A model generated the notes under the pieces. That model searched no databases and was not told the DNA's origin. It saw nothing but the letters and a program-made list of their open reading frames with translations. From Ophioceras dolichostomum (lineage: Eukaryota; Ascomycota; Sordariomycetes; Magnaporthales; Ophioceraceae): 64,000 nucleotides of DNA. The DNA lies in assembly GCA_003049485.1 (NCBI GenBank), contig PYST01000023.1:124001-188000 (forward strand), written 5' to 3'. Positions 56,485 to 64,000 of this stretch are shown here, piece by piece. Position 1 is the stretch's first letter. Each line of letters begins with the position of its first letter. A program made the position numbers and the translations under genes.

Positions 56485-57426
56485 ATGCTCGGCTTCCGAA
56501 ACTTCACCGTCTTCCTGGCAGCGACTTTGCTGACCATATCCTACGTCGCGAAGGCATCCTCTTCCAACCCCTCCCCCTCCTCCTCCGCCCTTGCCAGCCA
56601 GGTGGGAACACGCGAAGATGGCGTTCCTTACTGGGATGGGGATATATCCTACTGGAGCTCCAGCACCCCCATTGAGCTGCACCCCCACTATGCTGTCCAC
56701 GCCGCCAACGTCGAGAAATTTCACCGAGACATAGACGAGGGGCTCGTCGACCAGCGGACGGCCCTCAGCAAGGCGCAGGGGGACGACAAGGCGCAGGGGC
56801 ACGACAACGGCGGGACGCCTCAGTACAAGTGGCCCCCCAGCACCTGCATAGCGAACCGGCAGGTCGTACGCCACGACCTCATGATCATATACACCATCAG
56901 CCTGATGGCGGACTGGTGGTCGGAGCCGGGCAACTGCGGCGGGGCGTTCTGGCAACCGATCTTCGACAGCTCCCCGATCGTCGACTATAGGCCGCATCAT
57001 TGGGCCACGCGCTGCCACATGAAGCTGACGAGGAGCAAGGCGCCCGGCGGCGAAAGCGCCAAGACGCTCTGGGTCTCGCCGTTCATCTACGTCGCCGTCC
57101 AGGTCGATTGCACGCCCGGGGTGATGTCGGACATCCTCAGGCACGTGTCCCAGGGTGAGATCAACATCACCTGCACAGGGAACGGGGATGAGAAGCTGTT
57201 CCTTGAGACGATACACTGGAACGACCTGCTGCCGTGGAATTGGGACATAACGAATTTGAAGGTGAAGATCGCGACCTGGAACGCACTCAAACATGGATAT
57301 AAGTGCTTTGAGAAATTCTGGCTCCAAGTCGGGGATTGGGTCACGGCTCAATTGCAGGACCAATTGACAATAGGCTTTGGGCCCCGTGTCAGTGGTGCGC
57401 TCGATTCGGGGCACAAAGACATTTGA
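56485..57426 (+). CDS. Secreted hypothetical protein B (cysteine-patterned; paralogue of the divergent neighbour)
   Basis: An intronless 313-residue protein. Signal peptide: FTVFLAATLLTISYVAKASS. Then a Ser/Pro linker and a charged region (KAQGDDKAQGHDNGGTP). The folded part repeats the pattern of protein A: C121 (STCIANRQVV), C151 (WWSEPGNCGGAF), C177 (WATRCHMK), TLW, and C230 (GEINITCTGN). Spacings are 30, 26 and 53, against 26, 22 and 50 in A. Two extra cysteines (C209, C274) lie in regions absent from or different in A. WNDLLPWNWD near the end parallels INWDEV in A. The C-terminal 60 residues are unlike A. The start at 56485 was chosen because the signal peptide begins there, although the frame is open from 56371. 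Family not recognised. Confidence 0.85.
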   Translation: MLGFRNFTVFLAATLLTISYVAKASSSNPSPSSSALASQVGTREDGVPYWDGDISYWSSSTPIELHPHYAVHAANVEKFHRDIDEGLVDQRTALSKAQGDDKAQGHDNGGTPQYKWPPSTCIANRQVVRHDLMIIYTISLMADWWSEPGNCGGAFWQPIFDSSPIVDYRPHHWATRCHMKLTRSKAPGGESAKTLWVSPFIYVAVQVDCTPGVMSDILRHVSQGEINITCTGNGDEKLFLETIHWNDLLPWNWDITNLKVKIATWNALKHGYKCFEKFWLQVGDWVTAQLQDQLTIGFGPRVSGALDSGHKDI

Positions 57427-58142
57427 CTGTCCTCGACTGGTTGATGACTTCTTTGGGGATTCAGAAGTCTTTTTTTGTACTCTATTTTATACCGCTGCTT
57501 GTTCATCAAACATTAATGCGAGGGCCTCGACGAGCATGTAGTGGTCAAAGACAAATGCAGTTACTACCTGGGCGTTATCGAGAGTACCAGCAGGTACGAA
57601 GCAAACGGGGTAATACACAGAGGGTTTTGTGAGACCATTTGTCCTTTACGATCATGGCCTTCATGCGCGGTGCGGAGAACCTGGCTCCGATCGATCTCGC
57701 GGTATGGAGTAAATATATATTAACGCGTCAAATATACGGGGATCTTCCCTACCATCCCTGGTGGGCAAGACCCCGGCTCGCCATCCGGCTATTTATGCGA
57801 CTGACATTATCCTCGCCCTCCTTCAAACCCGGTCTCCTCATCGTATACTGAAAAGTGGTAGGCAAGTCTTTGGGTCTCAGGAGAGGACGGCGGCCCGTTC
57901 GGGGCAGTCGGGACGGCATACTAGGTACCTACTGGCAGCCAATGTGAGACTCCCAAAGCCTGCGAAGTAGCAATCCTCATCTCTAGGACAATGGTGACGT
58001 CCAAACACTAGTCATCTGCCCACAGACAGAACCAACCCGCCGGCTGGAACGCGTGAAGGAGCCATAAGCCATCAAAGAGGGTGAAAAACACCAAGCCGTT
58101 CCGATCATCGCCAGCACGGCACGTCCCGTCTCGACGAGGAGA
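57427..58142. other. Intergenic region upstream of the GH16 gene
   Basis: No gene seen. It includes a CTAGGTACCTA palindrome near 57919. Confidence 0.45.
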
Positions 58143-59123
58143 ATGATGCTCATCACTCTGGTGGGCGTGGGGGCGAGCCTCTTCCTCCCCCTCCTCCCCG
58201 TCGCAGGCGCAGTCCGGACCATGATCCCCAAGACCAGCTTCGACAGCCAAGCCGACTTCGACGCCGACTGGGGCTACCACTACCCGTGGGGCACCGACCA
58301 CAACGGCGCCGCGCGAATGGACAAGGCTCAGGTCTCGTTCCTCTCGACCCCCGGCACGCTCACCCTGACGGCCCGGCGGGTCAGCGGCCAGAAGTCGGCC
58401 TCGCACGGCGGGAAGAGCATCGCCATCAAGTACCTGTCGGGGGCCATACACGCGCGCGAGCACTTCAACGTGTCCAGGACGGGCGGGTACGACTTCTCGG
58501 CCGAGCTGAAGGCCACGACCATCAAGGGGACGTGGCCGGCCTTCTGGCTCACGGCGGTGGACTCTTGGCCTCCCGAGATCGACATGGCCGAGTGGAAGGG
58601 CTCGGGCAAGATCTCTTTCAACACGTTCAACACGTCGTCGCAGGTCACTGCCCATGATGTCAACTACCCGAACCCGGGACAGTTCCACGCTGTCAAATGT
58701 GAGGTGAGGGATAAGAATGGGAAGGATGTCACGATTAACTTCCATATGGATGGGAAGCTGGTCACGACGCAGGTTGGGAGGGGCTTTGTCGGGAAGCCGA
58801 TGTATTTGTACGTTTTCCTTCTCGTCTCATCGGAGGAGGGAGATCTCGCCTCGAGATTGCCTTAATGACTGACTGACTGACTGACTTGACACTTTCGGAT
58901 TCTCGTTTCCAGTATCATCAACCTGCAAATGGAGGGATCGTCAGGCTCTCCGGGGCCGGAATCGAGTAAGTGCAAACCAACCACCCCTCTCCCAAACAGC
59001 ACGGCATGGCATAGAAAAGAGGATAGAAAGAGGGAGAATGATGAATGAGTAGGATGGCTGACCGCAAGCATAGACACAGAGTTTTCTGTGAGGAACCTGG
59101 AGGTATTGTCTTACAATCCGTAG
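58143..59123 (+). CDS. Secreted glycoside hydrolase family 16 (beta-glucanase type), three exons
   Basis: Exons 58143-58807, 58913-58965 and 59074-59123 join in frame (introns 105 and 108 nt; GTACGT and GTAAGT donors, CCAG and ATAG acceptors) to 255 residues. A signal peptide is present (LVGVGASLFLPLLPVAGA). The GH16 jelly-roll signature ExDxxE is intact in PPEIDMAEWKG (E145, D147, E150; nucleophile and acid/base). Also typical are GTWPAFWLTAVDSWP before it, HDVNYPNPGQFHAVKCEV, DGKLVTTQVG and a closing strand, TEFSVRNLEVLSY. GH16 enzymes cut beta-1,3/1,4-glucans or related polymers of plant or fungal walls; the exact substrate cannot be told. The small size suits a single catalytic domain without binding module. 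The first intron contains TGACTGACTGACTGAC repeats. Confidence 0.92.
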
Positions 59124-59725
59124 CAGGAAGCGTCCGTTTGACCCTTCGACCCTCCGGCTATGGGGGAAAAAAGGAAGGAGAAAAAAAAAGACGATTTGAA
59201 ACCGAAGTCTCACTTCCGGCACGATCAGCCGATGATGCCCTTTGAAAATTAGACTGTGTGAAGAAATAGTGGCTAGGGGACCAAAACCTGGCCCTCTCCG
59301 TGATTTGGCCGATGCCAAGAACATCTCCGCTCCGGGACACTCGAAGCTAGCCCGAGTTTAAATCGGATCCGTAAGACGCCGACTGGATCATATCTGTGTC
59401 GGATGAGACTCGATGCTCTCGGTCTCACGTTGAGGATCCAGGCCGGTTACCAGGCCCCGAATTTTAGGCCGGTAACAGCCGGCCGGCTTTAGTGCCGCGA
59501 ACAGGGTCGGCAGCATCAATGACATCAGTGCCGTGCATATCCGCGGGGCGTTCATCCCGAGCGGAAACCCACGGCAGTTGAGGTTGAGCTGTTACCTTAT
59601 TCGCTCACGCATAGTACAAGCACGATAGCCCCCCCAACGAGGGAACAACCCAAGGCAGGAATAACAAAGTATACAAAATTCCCTCATCTCGCCCATAGGT
59701 ACTTTCAAGTTCGCGATCCGGTCTC
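59124..59725. other. Intergenic region between GH16 and flavin-reductase-like genes
   Basis: No gene seen. GGCCGGTAACAGCCGGCCGG near 59470 is a small palindromic GC cluster. Confidence 0.45.
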
Positions 59726-60985
59726 ATGCTTCGTCTGCGTGTCGGACCTACATTTCGAGTGCCCCGCCTGAAGTTCAAGCCCACCACCCCCAACTGGTCT
59801 CTTTCAGCAGCTAGCCAAGCCCGGCGCCGCCACACCTCCTCCGCAACAAAGACGAGGACGAAGATGGCCTCCGTCTCTGCAGCAGAGGCGACAGCACGCC
59901 ACGAAGCGTCCATCAAGCGCAACCCGCACGGCGACTTCAAAGCCGTCGAGGCCTCTCGCCCGGCCTTCGACTCCTCTGCCTCCTTCAGGTACATGCAGAC
60001 CCCCGCGCCAGGCTGGACGTACGGCTCCGGCGCCAACAGTCTGCACGGGGAGGACGCAGGAGAGGAACAACACCAACACATCTCCATCGACCCCCACGAG
60101 GAAGGCCGTCCCCCAGGCTTCAACTACAAGCTCCTCATCAGCGCCATAATCCCCCGCCCCATCGCCCTCGTCTCCACCCTCTCCTCCTCCTCAGACGGCG
60201 GCGGCACATCCACCAACCTGGCGCCCTTCTCCTACTTCAGCGTGATCAACCACGACCCTCCCCTCTTCACCATCGGCTTCGCCTCCGCCTCCACGGGCGC
60301 CGCCGCGAAGGACACGGTCCGCAACCTGCGCGAGACCGGGGAGTGCGTCATCAACATCATCTCCGAAGGGTTTGTAGAGGCCGCCAACTCGTGCAGCGTC
60401 AACGCGCCCGCGGACCTGTCGGAGTGGGACGTCTCGGGGTTGACGCCCGTGGGCGACAGCGTCGCCGTCGGGGCGCCGAGGGTGAAGGAGGCCGTGTTCA
60501 GCATCGAGGGGAGGCTGGAGAGTCTGAGGGAGTTCGAGAGCAGGGCCGTGCCGGGCAAGAAGTCGGGGACGTTGGCGGTCATTGAGGGGGTGAGGTTTTG
60601 GGTTAGGGGGGATGCGATTAATGAGGAGAGGAACTTGGTTGATCCGGCGGTATGTGTGTCTTTCTTTCTTTTCTTTCGATTTCCCCGCTGCAAACACGAG
60701 CGACTAGCTTTCCTTCCGTTTTCGCTATTACATATGCTGGTTCTCACGCAGACCACACCGGGTGGTTGACTGGCTGGCTGGCTGGCTGGCTGGCTAATGT
60801 CATGAGAAAAACAGATCCTCCGGCCTATCAGCCGACTCGGTGGCATCACGTACGGCCGCACGACAGAGGCGCTTGAGCTGCCGAGGCCGGATTTCGAGAA
60901 GGATGTTGGCGGGCGGGAGGGCTACGATAGGATCAAGAAAAGTCATTCTGTACCTGAGGTGGCTGGCGGCGAGTTGCCCAACTAA
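59726..60985 (+). CDS. Flavin-reductase-like FMN-binding domain protein (two exons)
   Basis: Exons 59726-60649 and 60815-60985 (165-nt intron, GTATGT...AACAG, phase 0) give 364 residues. The N-terminal 45 residues are rich in Arg/Ser/Thr with few acids (RVGPTFRVPRLKFKPTTPNW), which could be a mitochondrial targeting sequence; a second Met at about 47 is an alternative start. The domain begins at about residue 130: NYKLLISAIIPRPIALVSTL, then NLAPFSYFSVINHDPPLFTI, then ETGECVINIISEGFVEAANS and EGRLESLREFESRA, the standard order for the FMN-binding split-barrel of DIM6/NTAB-type reductases. The substrate is unknown. The C-terminal exon contains ISRLGGITYGRTTEALELPR, also seen in this family. The intron carries a TGGC tandem run. 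Confidence 0.9.
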
Positions 60986-61678
60986 CCTAAGGGGGGAAAA
61001 CTTTCCATCATTGCTTCTTTCCCGTCCCTCATAACGATTGACTTTGGAGGGAGTCTTACCCAGGGATCAATATCTCATAGGTACACCTACCTACATAGGG
61101 CAGGGGGTCTTGGCCGTTTTTTCATGGGGAATACCACGTAGAGTATAGTATTTATAAGTACTACCTACTATTTAGACAAGACAAGGCCATGTAGACCGAC
61201 CATGAGAGGAACAGAAAGGGTATTCATACACACTAACAAAACAACCACGGCGAAAGAGAGAAAGAGGAAAGACAGCCGAGACGCGTAACCAATGAACAGC
61301 GAAGCATCTCACTGTGTCTTCCATCATCCCCATACCGAGCGAGACTGGAAACAGAATCAAGCTCTCGTCCGCCCACAAAAATCAGAAACTCAGACACCAC
61401 AAGGAAACTACCACTCACGATATATACCCGGGTACCCAGGGAGGCAGCCTTACAACCACTCCAGTAGTGTGACGGAACACCCTACCCTATCCTACCCTCC
61501 AGCCACAGCACATCGAAGATCGTCGCCAAAAACACCAAACCGCTAGTTCATCCTCTATAAGACGGTTGGCTGCCCATCATTCATCATTCATTCTTTCCTC
61601 GTCTCCTGTCCTTTTCTCGTCTCTTGTCCTTTCCCGTCTAGCACCTAGCCCTAGACCTAGACAGTATCATCATCATCA
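60986..61678. other. Convergent intergenic region
   Basis: Lies between two genes that converge. No gene seen. It contains TACACCTACCTACATAGG (61081) and a CATCATCATCATCA run at 61667-61680 beside the phosphodiesterase stop. Confidence 0.45.
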
Positions 61679-63817
61679 TCAGAAATAAAGCTCCTGCCCA
61701 AAAGCAGAAAGCACATACTCGCATCCCAGCCCCGTCTCCTCCTCATGCGCCCGCAGCTCCTCCATGATGAGCTCCCCCGCCGGCGCGCCGTCGTCCATGC
61801 GGTCCTTGACGTGGATGATCACGACCTTCAGCCCCGCTAGCGGCGGCGGCGGCGGCGGCATTGACGCCTGCGGCACGGGCGCGGCGTCCAGGACGGGAAC
61901 TGACGACGATGCTGGTAGTAGGCCGCTGGTGATGGTGCCGGTCGAGCTGAGGACGGATAGGTCCGCTGCGTCTTTGAGGGAGAGCTCTGCGGTTGGGGTT
62001 GCGAGGCGGGGCGAGTCTGATGGGGGCGTTGCGTGGGCGTGGTGGGGATGGTGGTGGGAATGGTGGCTGTGGGCGTGGCCGTGGGATTGGTGGTGTGGAT
62101 GTGGGAGCGCGTGTAGGGGGTGTGGGTGGGTGTGGTGCGTTGTTGTGTGCGGTTGCGATGAGTGCGATTGTGAGGATAACGACGCGAGCATAGGGACCTC
62201 GTCGGCTGGGGATCCTGTGCCTGTGCCTGATTGCACAGGCTTGACCGTCTTGGGCGAAACAGGATCGTCACCTCCGCCTCCAGTCCCAGCACCTGTGCCT
62301 GTGCCTGCACCTGGTAAGCTGCCCGTCCCACTCGCAGCGCTTCCCGAGTTATACCTCGGCCGCGACGAAGTCTTCTTCCTCCCCGTCGACCCGGCCCTCA
62401 CACCACCACAACCACCGCCACTCCCATCATCCGCGCCCTCCGTATTCCCCCTCTTCCTCTTCCTCCCCTCGCGCGCCATCAGCGCCCGATGAGCCGCCAC
62501 CTCGGCAGCGAGCGTGACCATCTCCTGGTTAATATACCTCGGCGTCATGTGGCCGAACAGCCGGTCGACGGACTGCGAGTCGTCGTAGCTGCACTCGATG
62601 AACACCGCACTAAGATTCCCCGCCGCTATCTTCGGCGCGGCCTCGGCCCACACGATGCCGTTCCGCGGCGACAGCGAGACGGTGTCCGGCTCGACGTCTC
62701 CGAAGATGAGCACCTCGCGGCCCGTGGCGACGTCGCGGATGAAGTACGCGCTGCTGTCGTACACGCACACCGTCCCGGACTCGCTCTGCGAGGCGGCCGC
62801 GGCGCTGACGAGGGAGGACATGCTGGGCCGTGGCGCTCCTGCTGCTACTACGGAAGACGGACCGCCGCCGATCACGCTGCCACCACCAATACCTGCCCCG
62901 CCGGCGGACGGCGTCGATGCCTCGCCGCGCGCGGCCGCCGCCGCCTGCTGTTGCAGGAAGATAGAGAGGCTGGGGTTGGCCGTGTTGTGGTGGGCCAGCG
63001 ACCTCGGACTGAGCAGGCCGCTCGCGGGGCCGAGGCCGCCGAAATTAACGCCGCCACCTCCACCACCCGTAACGCTGCCGCCACCGCCGCCCACCATCGA
63101 CGACGCGTCGAAGCTGGGGAACCGCGTGCTGCTCCCGCTGCCGCGATGGCTGTGCTTCTCGATGCAGTGGCCATGGCTGACGCCCCAAACCTTGACGGCC
63201 AGCCCGTCGCTGATCTCCAGGTACCCCCTGCCCTCACCGTCTCCCAGCGCGGGGGACCCTCCCTCCACGAGCCGGTTGTACGTCACCAGGCCCGCGCCGT
63301 TGTTCTCGTCCGTCAGGTTCGGCCATATCACGTTGTTGAAGATGTGAGCTTTGAACGCCGCGATGGTGCTCGGCAAGCCCGCAAGGCGCTTCGGCCTTAT
63401 GCCGGGTAGTCCCGCGGTGTTGATGACGAACCCCGCGATGTGGTCTAGGTGCGGGTGCGTGATCAGGTACGTGTCGACCAGGGTGCGCAGCACGTGGGCC
63501 GCGTTCGCGGTGGGCGTCGCGTGGGGGAGCTCGAGGCCCTTGAAGGGCCCGGACTGGAGGACGTGAGGGGGCGAGATCTCGCCCGAGCTCAGCTCGGCGG
63601 GCTGGGTCGCCTCTAGGATCCGGTTGATGGCGCTGAGGTGCACGCCCGCGTCGACGGCCACGATCGACCCTTTCATCCAACCTGCGGCTAGTGACCGCAC
63701 GAGGAAGGCCGTCGTGTTGGACTCGTCTGGTCCGCCGCCGGATCCCTGCAGGAGAAAATGTCTTATTGTTAGCCCAGGGTTAGGGCGAGTGGGATAGGCT
63801 GGGATGGGTGGACCCAT
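61679..63817 (-). CDS. Class II 3',5'-cyclic-AMP phosphodiesterase (PDE1 type) with low-complexity inserts
   Basis: The minus-strand frame runs from ATG 63815-63817 to TGA 61679-61681, 712 residues. The metallo-beta-lactamase-like signature of class II phosphodiesterases is present: LITHPHLDHIAGFVINTAGL, with GSGGGPDESNTTAFLVRS before it and SHGHC (near 63166-63180) after it. VEPDTVSLSPRNGIVWAEAA and AVFIECSYDDSQSVDRLFGH are later conserved blocks. The product hydrolyses cAMP to AMP with low affinity, damping protein kinase A signalling. Two long inserts interrupt the fold: a Gly/Ser-rich one after SHGHC, and a His-rich one (SHGHAHSHHSHHHPHHAHA, about 62005-62115). The start is uncertain: GCTAACA...CTCCTGCAG just before GSGGGP looks like an intron end, so exon 1 may lie upstream, possibly outside the window. 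Confidence 0.9.
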   Translation of the reverse strand: MGPPIPAYPTRPNPGLTIRHFLLQGSGGGPDESNTTAFLVRSLAAGWMKGSIVAVDAGVHLSAINRILEATQPAELSSGEISPPHVLQSGPFKGLELPHATPTANAAHVLRTLVDTYLITHPHLDHIAGFVINTAGLPGIRPKRLAGLPSTIAAFKAHIFNNVIWPNLTDENNGAGLVTYNRLVEGGSPALGDGEGRGYLEISDGLAVKVWGVSHGHCIEKHSHRGSGSSTRFPSFDASSMVGGGGGSVTGGGGGGVNFGGLGPASGLLSPRSLAHHNTANPSLSIFLQQQAAAAARGEASTPSAGGAGIGGGSVIGGGPSSVVAAGAPRPSMSSLVSAAAASQSESGTVCVYDSSAYFIRDVATGREVLIFGDVEPDTVSLSPRNGIVWAEAAPKIAAGNLSAVFIECSYDDSQSVDRLFGHMTPRYINQEMVTLAAEVAAHRALMAREGRKRKRGNTEGADDGSGGGCGGVRAGSTGRKKTSSRPRYNSGSAASGTGSLPGAGTGTGAGTGGGGDDPVSPKTVKPVQSGTGTGSPADEVPMLASLSSQSHSSQPHTTTHHTHPHPLHALPHPHHQSHGHAHSHHSHHHPHHAHATPPSDSPRLATPTAELSLKDAADLSVLSSTGTITSGLLPASSSVPVLDAAPVPQASMPPPPPPLAGLKVVIIHVKDRMDDGAPAGELIMEELRAHEEETGLGCEYVLSAFGQELYF

Positions 63818-64000
63818 ATTGAGAGACGGGCGGACGGGAAGCGAGTCGACGGGAGCCAGGGACGGGGACGGAAGACACCACAGTTGACTCAGACGGGCCG
63901 GGACCAGACGGGAAATTACAGGGGTTGGAAGGGAGAGAGGATGGTAGAGGAGACTGAACAAAGCGAACGACGGGAGGGAAGGCAACTATCCAGCCGGGAT

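Overview
This window is nuclear DNA from a filamentous ascomycete, most likely a Sordariomycete. The evidence is multi-exon genes with short introns (about 60-200 nt, mostly GTAAGT/GTGAGT donors and CAG/TAG acceptors with CTAAC-like branch sites), GC-rich coding sequence between AT- or pyrimidine-rich gaps, and typical fungal families: DUF3468-type Zn2Cys6 regulator, 2EXR, DUF4360, PXB-DUF3818, App1, class II cAMP phosphodiesterase and PITH. No rRNA, tRNA, CRISPR or intact transposon was recognised. I support 21 protein-coding genes. Their exon structures were read by hand from splice signals and frame continuity.

Layout. 0-24 kb is mostly housekeeping: the C-terminal end of a transcription factor, an arginine/serine-rich small protein, an acidic/basic repeat protein beside the Rab acceptor PRA1, an F-box/ankyrin protein, an Erj5-type ER J-protein, a polyglutamine protein with a puzzling 5' end, a second J-protein, and a thioredoxin-PITH protein that lacks the redox cysteines. 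24-33.5 kb is gene-poor; I found only a 2EXR protein in it. 33.5-49 kb carries an MFS transporter, a secreted DUF4360 protein, App1 phosphatidate phosphatase, the ribosome-assembly helicase Drs1 and a PXB-DUF3818 lipid-related protein without a PX domain. 50.5-59.1 kb looks accessory: a 1,108-residue silk-like low-complexity protein, two head-to-head secreted proteins that appear to be divergent paralogues of a cysteine-patterned family I do not recognise, and a secreted GH16 glycosidase. The right end has a flavin-reductase-like protein and a PDE1-type phosphodiesterase with a histidine-rich insert.

How the genes relate. There is no operon and no recognisable biosynthetic cluster (no PKS, NRPS, terpene cyclase or P450). 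The strongest local theme is the secreted set at 54.8-59.1 kb plus the neighbouring repeat protein. The most unusual single locus is at 17.1-18.5 kb, where a protein-like reading frame continues upstream of the first ATG through a plausible intron and one in-frame TAG, inside about 770 bases with no ATG on that strand.

Limits. Start codons of three genes (3.3, 17.1 and 38.1 kb, all minus strand) could not be settled, because the open frame runs upstream of the first in-frame ATG. Family names are from motif recognition by eye; no database search was done.
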